From positions 85,079,973 to 85,143,972 of the forward strand of contig JAVIAB010000051.1 in the NCBI GenBank assembly GCA_032433765.1: a stretch of 64,000 nt of DNA, given 5' to 3'. Shown here in pieces: positions 9,953-21,929 of this stretch. The stretch's first letter is position 1, and each line of letters starts with the position of its first letter. The position numbers were made by a program, and so were the translations under genes. Under the pieces are notes generated by a model that saw only the letters and a list, made by a program, of their open reading frames with translations, searched no databases and had not been told where the DNA came from. Source of the stretch: Megaustenia siamemsis. Taxonomy: Eukaryota; Mollusca; Gastropoda; Stylommatophora; Ariophantidae.

Positions 9953-11357
9953 CCTGGAGTGATTCTATTTTCAACTGGGAAGTTGCGCACCTCAAGGGCA
10001 CACCTTTTATGTTACTTCTAATGTGCGTGACGTAAGCGGGATATTAGAACCATCATCTCTATTTTGTCATCTGATGAGAGGGGATGTGCACATTTAGAGA
10101 TACCCCAAATGCATTCAGATTATTAGCTATGATAGCTAACTACTATCATTCAAAGTCAACGACAACAACAAAAAAGAGAAAGTTTGAAAGAATATTTTAA
10201 AGAGTTTAAAGCAACGAAGGCGCGGTCTTTTGTTCTTCCACTTTTAACTCTTTAGATCATGCGAACTTGTCCTGTTTCATGATGGATGGTAGGAGCAACA
10301 CCATGACGTCAATAATTTGGTCTTATGGTGGGCATTCGTATATTCGTGTGTGTCCTCATGTCTTTGGCAGGCTGGATCTTGGTTTGACCTAGCTTTCCTT
10401 CTCTTAGAGTGGATGCCGACCAGGGCTATTGATCACCTCCTATGAGTGGGTTTCTGTCCTAATAAAGCAAGAGGTAGACAGCAACAGTTTGTTTTCCGGG
10501 GTGTCCCATCCCCGTGGATAGAGCTTTGAATGCAGCTCTTACGCACATGGGTTACCCCATCGTTGGACATACTTTTCTAACAGCAGTATCACTTGCTGCA
10601 CCCATCTCGTCTTGGTTGGAGAGTTCTTCCACCTGCTCCTTAGTTCGAGACGTCAGATCTGCAGTACCGTTTTCATCATGAAGTTGACAGTTTTTCCAGG
10701 TCATGACGACTGTCCCGTATTTCTGCCTTAGTTCAGCACACTCTGGCCAGGTACCGTGGTTTGAACACATGCGGAGAACATGCTATGGGTGCTACATACC
10801 AGTCCAACATGGACATTCGTTTGTATGGGACACTTTCAGACGGTAGAGATAACTTAAGGTCTACAGTGACAGGCTCTCAAGCGAAAGATGATGGTCTGCT
10901 GGAATCTCTGCAAATGGTGTATGGGGCCATGATAGTTGCTAATGTTAGATGCGCAGCGAACATTTGTTTACTTTCCTCGTTATACCAGGTACAAGTAAGA
11001 TCAATCAAATTAAAGTTATACGTTGAAGGTGTTGCACACAATAATGTACATCATAAATATATAAACATAAATGAGTGAATAGAATAACCACCTTCCTTTT
11101 GAGCGTTGATTCGTTAAATGTGCGTGGATACTTTGTATCGCTAGGTTACGACAAACAGCAAAATCTGCGACTTTCTGTCAAACATTCGGCGTGGATAGAT
11201 TTGTAATTGCTTCTTAACAATGTGACCCAGACAACGACCACTTTGGATATATTTTTTTTTTATTTTAACTTCCAATAGCTCATTAACGTGCGTAGAGTGT
11301 ACAGGAGACCTGTTTTTTGCCATTGCCCGATATGGTTAGACACTAGTCTTGCTACCA
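9953..11357. other. Unassigned DNA, possible old dispersed repeat at 10370-10800
   Basis: The part at 10370-10800 is more G/C-balanced and gene-like than its neighbours, but no frame over about 70 codons has a recognisable motif. The short frames at 10552-10770 (minus) and 10761-11078 (plus) have no identifiable domain. It may be a degraded transposon end. Confidence 0.4.
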
Positions 11358-12510
11358 AGAGACCGAGTGAGGGTAGAGTAATAAGGAAACCAATGATCAT
11401 AAGAGACCGAGTGAGGGTAGAGTAATGAGGAAAACACTGATCATAAGAGAACGAGTGAGGGTAGAGTAATGAGGAAAACACTGATCAGAAGAGAACGAGT
11501 GAGGGTAGAGTAATGAGGAAAACACTGATCATAAGAGAACGAGTGAGGGTAGAGTAATGAGGAAAACACTGATCATAAGAGAACGAGTGAGGGTAGAGTA
11601 ATGAGGAAAACACTGATCATAAGAGACCGAGTGAGGGTAGAGTAATGGGGAAACCACCGATCATAAGAGACCGAGTGAGGGTAGAGTAATGAGGAAAACA
11701 CTGATCATAAGAGACCGAGTGAGGGTAGAGTAATGAGGAAAACACTGATCAGAAGAGAACGAGTGAGGGTAGAGTTATGGGGAAACCACCGATCATAAGA
11801 GACCGAGTGAGGGTAGAGTAATGGGGAAAACACTGATCATAAGAGACCGAGTGAGGGTAGAGTAATGGGGAAAACACTGATCATAAGAGACCGAGTGAGG
11901 GTAGAGTAATGGGGAAAACACTGATCATAAGAGACCGAGTGAGGGTAGAGTAATGAGGAAACCACTGATCATAAGAGAACGAGTGAGGGTAGAGTAATGG
12001 GGAAAACACTGATCATAAGAGACCGAGTGAGGGTAGAGTAATGGGGAAACCACCGATCATAAGAGACCGAGTGAGGGTAGAGTAATGAGGAAAACACTGA
12101 TCATAAGAGAACGCGTGAGGGTAGAGTAATGGGGAAACCACCGATCATAAGAGACCGAGTGAGGGTAGAGTAATGAGGAAAACACTGATCATAAGAGACC
12201 GAGTGAGGGTAGAGTAATGAGGAAACCACTGATCATAAGAGAACGAGTGAGGGTAGAGTAATGAGGAAAACACTGATCATAAGAGACCGAGTAAGGGTAG
12301 AGTAATGGGGAAACCACCGATCATAAGAGACCGAGTGAGGGTAGAGTAATGAGGAAAACACTGATCATAAGAGACCGAGTGAGGGTAGAGTAATGAGGAA
12401 ACCACTGATCAGAAGAGAACGAGTGAGGGTAGAGTAATGGGAAACCACTGATCATAAGAGACCGAGTGAGGGTAGAGTAATGAAAAAAAAAACACTGATC
12501 TGAAGAGACA
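11358..12510. repeat. 44-bp minisatellite, about 26 units
   Basis: The unit contains CGAGTGAGGGTAGAGTAATG and ACACTGATCATAAGAGA. Variants recur in several combinations: GAGGAAAACACTGATC or GGGGAAACCACCGATC, and GAGACCGAG or GAGAACGAG. This gives a mosaic array rather than a gradient, as unequal exchange or gene conversion would produce. The last unit is degraded with an A-run at 12483-12492. Confidence 0.97.
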
Positions 12511-12799
12511 AATTCCCATCGCCTATAGTGGGATTAGAACACGGTACTTTCTTGTCTACTAAATTTGGAAGAGCACACAATAGACTGATTTACATTTATT
12601 GGAATTAACAAATGGAAAGACACGGGCTTTTATACAATTCCCTATTGCTATTGAATCTACAGATAGAATAAAATCAGACGGAAAATATGAAGCTCAAGTA
12701 ATTTCATAATGTGGACAAAGCTCAAGAGAAGAAATGTAATAAATAAACAACAAATATCCACTTCAGCACCGCACTAGTACACTTCATACTACTTCGCTT
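12511..12799. other. Unassigned spacer
   Basis: Single-copy-looking A/T-rich DNA between two minisatellites. Confidence 0.55.
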
Positions 12800-13683
12800 A
12801 AAAAAGATTTGATGTCTTAGTTATCCAAAAGATATGATGTTTAAATTATCCAAAAGATATGATGTTTAAATTTTCCAAAAGATATGATGTTTAAGTTATC
12901 CAAAAGATATGATGTCTAAATTATTCAAAAGATATAATGTCTAAGTTATGCAAAAGATATGATGTCTAAGTTATCCAAAAGATATGATGTTTAAGTTATC
13001 CAAAAGACATGATGTCTAAATTATCCAAAAGATATTATGTCTAAATTATCCAAAAGATATGATGTTTAGGTTATCCAAAAGATATGATGTCCACGTTATC
13101 CAAAAGATACGATGTCTACGTTATCCAAAAGATACGATGTCTAAGTTATCAAAAAGATACAATGTCTAAGTTATCCAAAAGATATGAAGTCTAAGTTATC
13201 CAAAAGATATGATGTTTAAGTTATCCAAAAGACCTAATGTCTAAATTATCCAAAAGATATTATGTCTAAATTATCCAAAAGATATGATGTTTAAGTTATC
13301 CAAAATATATTATGTCTAAATTATCCAAAAGATATAATGTCTAAATTATCCAAAAGATATAATGTCTAAGTTATCCAAAAGATATAATGTCTAAGTTATC
13401 CAAAAGACCTAATGTCTAAATTATCCAAAAGATATTATGTCTAAATTATCCAAAAGATATGATGTTTAAGTTATCCAAAAGACCTAATGTCTAAATTATC
13501 CAAAAGATATTATGTCTAAATTATCCAAAAGATATAATGTCTAAGTTATCCAAAAGATATGATGTCTAAGTTATCCAAAAGATATGATGTCTAAGTTATC
13601 CAAAAGATATGATGTCTAAGTTATCCAAAAGATATGATGCCCACGTTATCCAAAAGATATGATGTCTAAGTTATCCAAAAGAT
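12800..13683. repeat. 25-bp minisatellite, left part, about 35 units
   Basis: The unit is TCTAAGTTATCCAAAAGATA plus TGATG, with many single-base variants. The array stops inside a unit at 13683, where a LINE begins, and resumes at 18458. The two blocks are therefore one array split by insertion. Confidence 0.97.
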
Positions 13684-13687
13684 TGAG

Positions 13688-14560
13688 TTATTGAGTTATT
13701 TGCGGGTCATCAACATTGCAATCCGAACATGTCCATAGGTGCTCAGATCCCCTCCTCAGCAAGTCCCTCAGTATCCAGCGACTGACGACTCCAGTTCTAT
13801 GTTGGTTGATAAGTCTTCTTACATGGCCACTAAGTTTCTCATTTCTGGCTGTGCCCATCTTAACTACCATTTCCATCATCCGAAGAAGTGGCGTGGATCT
13901 GTGTTTGACAAAGTCCTGTGCTCTTCTCACATCTCGGAGGGCATTGATGATGTCCGCCCGATCCATTGGTTGCCCGTCCTCAACGACAGCGCAGCTAGCC
14001 AACCTGTCCGCTCTTTCATTTCTCCGTAATCCCGCAAGTCCAGGGACATAGACAAAGGTGACCTTACGTATTTTGGATTTCTGCAACGACTCTACCCATT
14101 GCATGCGTACAGAACCCGCCTCCACTTTTTTTTGTCATGCTCATCGAATCACTCAGTATACATGCGTGGGTGTAGTCTTGTGACTCTAACCATTTGAATG
14201 TCTTGGTCACTGCCATCACCTCCATTGTTATGCTACTCGTGGTCATGACGTATGCACCACTGTCTTCTTCGACTATTCTGCCTACCGAGCGTGCTGTAAA
14301 TGCCCATGCACTTCTTTGGTGTCGTCTTACAGATCCGTCTGTATAGATGACTGCATCTTTCTCATCGGTGTTATCGCAGACGAGACCGTTGACCTCAGCA
14401 TTAACCACGACCGGGTTCTGTTCCCTACTTTTACTGTCGAGTGTGACAATACACGAGAAAGTCCCCTTGAACGACGTAGGCACCGGTATCCACTCCTCAC
14501 CAACGCTGATATTGGTAAGCCCACAGACCTGTTTTATGACATCTTCTGCTCGGCCCATCC
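13688..14560 (-). pseudogene. LINE RNase H domain and C-terminal region
   Basis: Two overlapping frames carry the domain. The first (down to about 14110) has the ordered RNase H residues: Asp in AVIYTDGSV, Glu in SSITMEVMAV and Asp in ACILSDSMSM. After a frameshift near 14110-14130 the second frame has VPGLAGLRRNERADRLA, the usual last RNase H block with its Asp. Next comes the tail SEHLWTCSDCNVDDPQITQ, a reduced zinc-knuckle-like end. All acidic catalytic positions are present, so only the frameshift breaks the domain. RNase H would remove RNA from the RNA/DNA hybrid during element replication. Confidence 0.85.
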
Positions 14561-16420
14561 ATGATTTGCCTCTTTTTAGCCTGACACCTTTCCCTGTATT
14601 GAGCACGTGGTGCAATGGATGCTCTTTATCTGTACTAATCTTCAGGTATGCTCGTGCTCTCCAGATCTTGATTCTGTCATCCATGGTTGGAAAGTCAAGA
14701 AGATACCTCATTGCTACACAGGGAGTGTCCCTTGTACATCCCAAGATAATGCGCATGGCTTCATTTTGTATTTTCTCCAGCCTATCAATTTGAGTCGTAC
14801 TGACAGTAAGAATTGCCAGGGCATACTCGATTGGTGCGAGGACTAATCCCTGGAACAGAAGAGTAAGTAGCCTCTGCTCGATGTTGGCAGCTGCTATGAC
14901 CTTCAAGGCGGCTAATCCTTTGCGGGATTTTGTTATCACATGGTCGACGTGGTCCCGAAAACACAGGCTGCGATCAAACTTAACTCCGAGTTATGTCATC
15001 ACCTTGTCCCTGGTCACCTCATCAGCACTCATTCGTACTACCGGTGTGGTCGTATTAACGATATGATTGTTAAGGGAGAACCATGAAACTGATGCTTTAT
15101 TAGGATTAACCAAGGCACCTGAAACCCCACACCAGGAAGAAATGCGATCGAGTTCGTCTTGCATTGTGGAGGCGATTCCCCGTCTGTCTCTTCCCTGTCG
15201 ATATACCAGAATATCATCAGCAAAAGTCATAGTTCTTCCCTTCCCATCCAGCTGTTGTTCCGTGATCGTTATTGTGTACACGTTAAATAGAACTGGTGAC
15301 AATGGTGAGCCTTGTGGCAGCCCTGGACAAATGGATGTTGGCTCGGAAGACCAACTTCCATATCTGAGTATCACCTTCTCTGATACAGTGCCGCGGCGAT
15401 CCATCTAATGAGGAAGGGGTGCACCGCCAGTTTGAGGAGCATATGCATGAGATATTCAAATGGTACCTAGTTGTATGCATCCTCCAGATCTATAGCAGCA
15501 GCACATGTCTCCTCTCGTCTGTGGAAGTCTTCGAAGACGCCATAGGCAAAGACTGCCGCGTTGAGCCATGTCTCTTTGTTATATCTATAACCTCCGAGTG
15601 TGGGTGGGAATGCGCGTTTCTGTTCAAGGTGACAGGTGAGGTCACGGGCAACTATTTTCTCCAGCAGCTTGCTCGCAATGTTCTGCATTGTGATGATTCT
15701 GTAGGCACTGATCTGAGAATGGTCCTTGTTTGTCTTCGGTAGCGGTAGTAAGTAGCTGTGTAGTCACTCCTCCTTAATCTGGCCACTCCGAAGGCTGGCA
15801 TTAAACGCATTGGCCAGTTTTGTCAAGTCGTCGTCAGCTAAATCGCCTATGTCATCGTACCGAACACCATCTGGACCAGGAGCAGTGTTGTGTGACCTTT
15901 TAAATGTCGTGCGAATGGTATCGGATGTGATTGTGAGATCTTCTTCCAGCACTACATCCTTACACAATTTTGACAGCGATCCCCGTATCCTCATTCTTAC
16001 AGCCTCATTTCTTTGGTCCGTCTGCTCAATGTAGCGGGGAAGCAGGGCCTTCCCTTTGCTCTCATCAGATTTGTGCCATACCCGGTCTTTGCTCTGAAAG
16101 TCTCGTATGCCTCTGTGTCGTGGTGTGCCATTCATGCTCTGATGATGGCGTCAGAATGTGGCTAGCGATTTTTCTGAGCACACTTTTTTACAGAAGTCAT
16201 CCCATTTGGCATCCTTAGCCTGCTTAGCACATAGTTTAAAGTGCATCATTTTTTGGTCGATCTCTACTTTCAGACGCTTCGCGAGCTCAGGTTGTGTTCT
16301 TCCATTCTTTCCGGCTTTCTGCCATGCCTTGGCCGTTTGTCTCTTGCTCCGCCAAGCTTCCTCGACTTCTACGTTGCACTAGGGTGGCTGCGTCCATCTC
16401 TCCTGCCTCCTACGAGGGGC
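14561..16420 (-). pseudogene. LINE reverse transcriptase domain, frameshifted
   Basis: Reading 5' to 3' on the minus strand: a linker frame near 16135-16400 (QTAKAWQKAGKNGRTQPE and onward), then HNTAPGPDGVRYDDI (RT block 1, 15764-16135), AAAIDLEDAYN (motif A, end of 15467-15688), ICPGLPQGSPLSPVLFNVY (motif B) and TFADDILVYRQ (motif C with both catalytic Asp, 14991-15404), and the thumb and connection region from 14939 (EYALAILTVSTTQIDRLEKI). At least four frame changes separate these blocks. It would have copied the element RNA at a nicked chromosomal target. Confidence 0.88.
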
Positions 16421-16659
16421 GGTCTGTTTCCTGTGTCTGATTTTGCTAATGACGTCCTGGTCTGTTTTCTCTTAGTGGAGTGTGTGGAGCTTTCTTTTCT
16501 GGCTTCAATTTCTGCTTTTCGCAATTAGGAGGACACATGGATAGTGATCACTTCCGTGGAACCCCAGTGCACTCCACCTGCAAACCGGTGCGAAGGTGGA
16601 AGACACCAGTGCCAGGTCTATGACACTATCAGAGTCCCTTGTTTGAGTGGCCATTCTTG

Positions 16660-17196
16660 TTGCCCTTCCATCATTCAAGTACATTCTCTAGGTCTTCCCC
16701 CTGCTTGTTGGTTATGACGTTACCCCACTGGTTTCCTCTAGCATTAAAGTCTCCGCAGAAAATGACGTTCTCTTCATCGAACTCGAAGAGATTCTGCCAT
16801 TGTTGTATGTTCACCTTCCCATTACAGGCATACACAATTACAATCACGAAATGAAACTGGGGTCTGCACCTTAACCGCATGTACCTGCAATTCTACATTG
16901 TCCCACGCAGACATATCAACCTCAGGTGCCACCATATTGTTGCGCACAAGGATGGCCTGCCCAAGGTGTCGCCTATTGTAGAAACAATGAAATCCAGGAA
17001 TACTTACTGTCCTGTCACCAAGAAGAGTTTCTTGTAAAACCATTATATCGGCGCCGCACATTAACTCATCAAGAATGGGCCGTCGTTGATTAATGTACCC
17101 ACAATTCCAATATGTAACACGCACACACTTGAGGCCTAGCCTCTCACACTTCGACAGTTTAGTGCCACCACGCCCACCTTGTCGTTTGGGCTGCAT
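16660..17196 (-). pseudogene. LINE apurinic-type endonuclease domain, frameshifted
   Basis: An ATG at 17196 opens a frame with a basic start, then VRVTYWNCGYINQRR, GADIMVLQET (catalytic Glu), GFHCFYNRRHLGQAILVRNN and WDNVELQVHAV. A frameshift near 16850 leads into a second frame with VIFCGDFNARGNQWGN, the Asp-Asn block. This is the strand-nicking endonuclease of non-LTR elements. The C-terminal end of the domain near 16640 is decayed. Confidence 0.85.
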
Positions 17197-17362
17197 CTGA
17201 TTACCGTCGTTGTAGTATCATAGATGAACGTCGCTGAACGTCGATGCTGTGGATGGTCTAGACTCACATGCACTCACTCAGTCGCACGGTCCAGAACCCG
17301 TTTCCACGTTATAGACTGGCCAACTTCAATAAATAGCTCTGCAGCACGCGGATACACTGTGA

Positions 17363-18122
17363 AAAAGTAGTAAAGTAAAGTACCCCCCCCCCCATTATAG
17401 GGAAATATGGTGTTAGTGACCCGTCACGTCAAGTGGCGTATAGGGAATATGGTGTTAGTGACCCGTCACGCCAAGTGGCGCATATGGAATATGGTGTTAG
17501 TCACCTGTCACGCCAAGTGGCGTATAGGGAATATGGTATTAGTCACCCGTCACGCCAAGTAGCGTATACGGAAATATGGTGTTAGTCACCCGTCACGCCA
17601 AGTGGCGTATAGGGTATATGGTGTTAGTCACCCGTCACGTCAATGGCGTATAGGGAATATGGTGTTAGTCACCCGTCACGTCAAGTGGCGTATAGGGAAT
17701 ATGGTGTTAGTCACCCGTCACGCCAAGTGGCGTAAAGAGAAATATGATGTTAGTCACCCTTCACGTCAAGTGGCATATAGGGAATATGGTGTTAATCACC
17801 CGTCACGCCAAGTGGCGTATAGGAAATATGGTGTTGATCACCCGTCACGCCAAGTGGCGTATAGGGAATATGGTGTTAGTCACCCGTCACGCCAAGTGGC
17901 GTATAGGGAAATATGATGTTAGTCACCATATATTTTACAGACCTTCAGCACATGATTTTTGGGGCAATGTGGTCGGTATTACGCCCGTGATACTATACTT
18001 TCCCAGAAAAAAAACCGGTACCCATTAAAGGCTGGGTGAACCCGGAAGCCGTCGGTTGGGATCGAACCCTACCCCTTGTCCTTTGTAATCCAGTTCACTA
18101 ACCACTGAGCTATCGCGGCTTC
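17363..18122 (-). mobile_element. SINE-B with a tandemly expanded 3' tail
   Basis: Complete tRNA head at the right end (A box GATAGCTCAGTGGTTAGTG, B box GGTTCGATCCC on the minus strand) and SINE-B body at about 17930-18060. The tail then shows about 13 tandem copies of a 42-43 bp segment before the terminal TTTAC repeats at 17368-17382. Direct repeats CGGATACACTGTGA at 17349-17362 and 18123-18136 bracket the whole unit. It was inserted into the leader of the I-type LINE, so it is the younger of the two. Confidence 0.92.
17392..17935. repeat. 42-43 bp repeat derived from the SINE-B tail
   Basis: Each unit contains CGTCACGCCAAGTGGCGTAT and GGAATATGGTGTTAGTCAC. That segment occurs once in the other full-length SINE-B copies (6421-6475, 28210-28255, 62357-62405). 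The unit holds a 6-bp hairpin, TACGCC-ACTT-GGCGTA on the SINE strand. Many units are 42 bp, so repeat frames stay open; these are not genes. Confidence 0.95.
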
Positions 18123-18457
18123 CGGATACACTGTGAGCCTTTTACAAATTAAATGAACCTCTCGTCCTTGACGACAGACCGGCGAAAACAAACCGCCATT
18201 TTTTTGACGCGTTCAATAGGGCAATCAACAACAAGTATGAGTATAAGTGATCAAATAAAGAAATTGTAATAAAAATGTTAATGAATCAAAAAAAGCAAAG
18301 TGATTTACATCAAATAGAAAGTACGTACAATCACATGATTCCTTCAAATATCAATAAAAACAAACAAATAAACAGAAAAGTTCACTGGAAATCAGCACTT
18401 ATCTGTGAGTCCTCTGAAGAAGCCAGCGAACTGGGCGCCATATTCCCCGGAAGTCAT

Positions 18458-18795
18458 ATCCAAAAGATATGATTTCTAAGTTATCCAAAAGATGTGATGT
18501 CTAAATTATCCAAAAGATATGATGTCTAAGTTATCGAAAAAATATATCGGTTTTGTCCAAAAGATACGATTTCTAAGTTATCCAAAAGATACGATGTCTA
18601 AGTTATCCAAAAGATACGATGTCTAAGTTATCCAAAAGATATGATTTCTAAGTTATCCAAAATATACGATTTTTAAGTTATCCAAAAGATACGATTTCTA
18701 AGTTATCCAAAAGATGCGATGTCTAAGTTATCCAAAAGATGCGATGTCTAAGTTATCCAAAAGATGCGATGTCTAAGTTATCCAAAAGATGCTAT
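18458..18795. repeat. 25-bp minisatellite, right part, about 13 units
   Basis: Same unit as 12800-13683 (TCTAAGTTATCCAAAAGATA core), with local variants GATACGATTTC and GATGCGATGTC that are rare on the left side. It resumes directly after the LINE 5' end. Confidence 0.96.
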
Positions 18796-19585
18796 GAAGG
18801 TAGGTAGCATATTCACTTAACGTTTGTGTTGTTAGTCTTATGCCAAAGATGGTCAAATAATGCATTTACTTTCGAAACATTTACACAGAGGATGGAATAA
18901 TAGACAATAAAGTAAAACATGATATTAAGAACTCAGGTCTATGTCATCACCAACTGTAGTCATTACTCAAACACTGAAATAATTTAAAGGCAAGGAAACG
19001 ACAAACTGTAAATACCTATTTCCTTATCATCCCTATTTATCAGTAAAAAAAAAAACAGCGCGCTTATCAAGCGAAAAATAGAGGTAGATTGCTACTTGTG
19101 AGACGAAATGTTTGAGAATGATCATTAGCGTCACGCGAAGAGACAGAACGAGAGCTAATATCATGAAAGAGAAAAAACTGTTGGCCCCACATCCTGCATA
19201 GAACTCAAACATTGACATAAAATAAAGTACATGAGCTGTCACGAGAGTGGAGCCTAACTAGCTACTGTGACGTGCCTATAATAACCTGTAATCTGTTTCA
19301 GGACTCGAGGTAGACCAAGAACAAGGAAAACAATTCACACAGCGGTTGGGGTTAACAGAGGTCACACGTGGTCAGATTTCTTTCTACAACGCTAATTGGC
19401 ATATTTGGATATCACAATCAAAGACATGATGGACATAATAATCAACGTTCTAAATCAATATACTTTCACAATGCCAAACACAAAAGTAAAGGAGGAAATA
19501 AGAAACAGTATTTTTCAAAAACTGCTTTACTGCGTGTTTATTTTATTCGGATACATATACTTTTGCTGCAAATATAACATAAAGT
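18796..19585. other. Unassigned DNA; last part may be LINE-derived
   Basis: No gene seen. Near 19425-19460 a faint match to the RTE-like LINE palm region (ATAATCAACGTTCTAAAT) suggests the LINE remnant that follows once extended further left. Confidence 0.45.
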
Positions 19586-20330
19586 ATGTTACAGGAAATG
19601 TAAGAGTGATAATGAGTTACAGAAAATGATTGACATTGCAATGATGAAAGTAAACAAAAAAAATATCTTAGCATTAATATAAAAACTGGCAGAAGTAATG
19701 GTCTAAACAAAAAAAGAGACAGTTACTAAATGCGAAATTAAAGTAAATGGGTCAGATCAACAACTTCAAATACATAAGAGCGATGTAAATTTCAGATGGT
19801 AGACCTACAACAGAGGTGAGGTGCTGAATAACACAGATGGTAATGTATAACAGAGATGAGGTAAAGAATAGCTCAGATGGTAATGTATAACAGAGGTGAG
19901 GTACAGAATAGCTCAGACAAATATAACATTCCAAAGAATGCAAAAAAGTTAGCATGCACTCAATTTGTGACAAGGGAGATAAGAAAAATAGTTCTTCAGT
20001 GTTACATGAAGTCAGCCTTGACACTTGGAAGTGAATCTCGGACAAGAGACAAGGAAAGAAGACCACATAAATATGGCTGTATATAAAAATGTCGAGAATA
20101 CGATGGGCAGCCAAACATATTAACAATGACAATCTGAAAGTGGCCAAAGCAAAAGGAATTTGTTGCAAACATCAGAGTAAATTATCGCGACTAATTGGTC
20201 ATATATTGAGAAGGGATCATCCGGAACAAATTGTTATAACTGGACACATTTTGAAGGAGATCGAGGAAAACAACAAAAGGTAGTAGTTTGGTAGAAAGTC
20301 AGCAAAAAAAAAAAAACTGATAGAGAACTG
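19586..20330 (+). mobile_element. RTE-like LINE 3' part, degraded
   Basis: Base-level similarity runs along the better-preserved copy at 51066-52325: AATGAGTTACAGAAAATGAT, then GCAGAAGTAATGGT, ACAGAGGTGAGGT, AGTGAATCTCGGACA, and an ending resembling the FGHVMRR..IVTIGKIE region (20190-20280). Stops and frameshifts are frequent. It contains a triplicated 40-bp segment (19804-19919). Confidence 0.75.
19804..19919. repeat. 40-bp triplication inside an RTE-like LINE
   Basis: Three consecutive copies contain ACAGAGRTGAGGTRMWGAAT and AGCTCAGATGGTAATGTATA. The intact LINE at 51784 has this segment once, so the triplication arose inside the element. Confidence 0.85.
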
Positions 20331-21620
20331 TAGTGGTAGAATGTTATGAGAGATATGACAATCTACGCCAGTAGATCTACACCCTCAATGTATGATAATT
20401 AAAACAAGCATGACATACTTGTGGACACGGCACACACTCAAAGCAATGTAAGATTTACAAGGACACCAATTTAAAGAACACATTTCTATCAACTTTTTTG
20501 TTACAAATGTTTCAAAAGAAAAATATTTTAAAAATCATGTCCAAGGCTCAGGAGAGAAGATCACATTACAAGAGATAAAAATGCCTGAGGAAAAGCCATT
20601 AATTTTATCAGGATGAAACATAATGAGAAACGACAGAATTGAAAAATCGGGGAAACAGTTCTCGTCAACTCTTTTTTCTCAAAGAGAATTGGAAAATGAA
20701 ATGGTTTTGTCATCCCACGAGGCTTGACCGAGTCCATTGGCACGTTACTTAAATAAATGGCAGGCCATCTTGTGGCAGATAGTTACTGACTGACTTGACA
20801 TGAGGACTTTGTTGTAGCAATCAGATCATTCAAACACACTCTGCCGCTACTTTCATGACGTTTGTACTCACCATCGTCCATTAGAAAACCACATTTATGG
20901 ATGAATCAACGCTGTAAACGTCGAATGGTTTAGAGTGTTTTAGTTTGTTCAGTTTGCCTGTTATTTATGTTATTTTTCAGGAATAGGCTTCCTTTTTTAG
21001 CTTCTAGTTTTCTTTTCTCCTTTTTTTTCCTCTTTTTTTTCTTCTTCTTCGTCTTTTTATTTTGCGTTTAGCTTCATAAACGCAGTAGATTATACAGACA
21101 GAATGAATTGCCACCATAAATTGAGTTGCTCTTATTTCTATGATCCTACCTCTTGTGCTGCGTAGCGTCGCAGAGTAGGAATGCGTCATTTACTGGCCTT
21201 CGCTAGTTGTATAGCTAGAGTTGTCATGTCGAATTTACATAACATCTCTTGGATTCCACCTTTAGTTCTATAGCTTGATGTTTTCATTTAATACTCTCGA
21301 GCTCAAAACAGGTTGGTTGGCTTACATCCTGGTTAGATGTCCAACCCATTTGATTATTCAATCAGCGGTATTGCACCCAACACAAGGCATAATTTCTAAT
21401 CTTATCTCTTCTAGCTTTATTTACAATCTTTTCCTGTACATTTCCTTTCACATAAACTTGTTTTACGTGTGTGGCTTTTAAGAATTGTTCACGGCTGTTT
21501 TGTGAAGTCAGTGTATAACCACTACGCTACTTCTACTCAAATTGAATCGAAGAATTACGTAGTGAAAAGTTTATGAAGTATTGGCTAGTAATTAGTGATA
21601 ATTTTATCATTGTTATCACG
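20331..21620. other. Unassigned intergenic DNA
   Basis: A/T-rich, with a pyrimidine-rich run at about 21005-21060. No supported gene or element. Confidence 0.55.
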
Positions 21621-21740
21621 TTTTGTGGGCAATGTAGTCAGACCTACGCTTTATTTTCGCAGAAAAAAAAATCTTCATTTACTACTAATTTAAGGTGAAC
21701 CGTGAAGCCGTTTGGGTTATTGCAACCGATCTCTCGTCCC
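21621..21740 (-). mobile_element. Very degraded SINE-B fragment
   Basis: Matches the SINE-B body on the minus strand with many changes. Plus-strand landmarks are GGGCAATGTAGTCAGACCTA, CTTTATTTTCGCAGAAAAAA and TTTAAGGTGAACCGTGAAGC, in the SINE-B order and spacing. It is the oldest-looking copy in the window. Confidence 0.7.
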
Positions 21741-21929
21741 AGAAGATACATTTATTAACCTCCTCTCTACCATAGTTTAAAACATCAGGCCAAAAACAAT
21801 AGCGATATGACTGTAGTCGTCAACACACGGTAACACGTGATGTACTTATTTTTATAAGAAGGAAATAAGATTACCTAGAAGAATGAGAAGAAAATTAAAA
21901 GCTCATCGTAGTACATTTCTTCTTATAGT

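Larger units (their letters stand above)
13684..18457 (-). mobile_element. Near-complete I-type LINE (EN-RT-RNase H), inserted in the 25-bp array
   Basis: A minus-strand non-LTR retrotransposon, about 4.0 kb once the nested SINE is removed. Order from its 5' end: about 490 bp leader, apurinic-type endonuclease, reverse transcriptase, RNase H, C-terminal cysteine region, and a 3' end with repeated AATAACTCA. It is bracketed by an 11-bp repeat ATCCAAAAGAT (13673-13683 and 18458-18468) taken from the host minisatellite. RNase H after RT is typical of the I clade, which includes mollusc elements such as Nimbus of Biomphalaria; membership here is inference. Several frameshifts make this copy inactive. 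No ORF1 is visible upstream of the endonuclease start at 17196. Confidence 0.88.

Noticed and set aside
10552..11078. Small cysteine-containing ORFs on both strands
   Set aside because: Under 110 codons, overlapping on opposite strands, no motif, and within a likely old repeat.
12800..13683. CRISPR-like array (24-29 bp repeats)
   Set aside because: Units are directly contiguous with no unique spacers, and the window is eukaryotic. The same applies to the 24-, 29- and 32-bp arrays.
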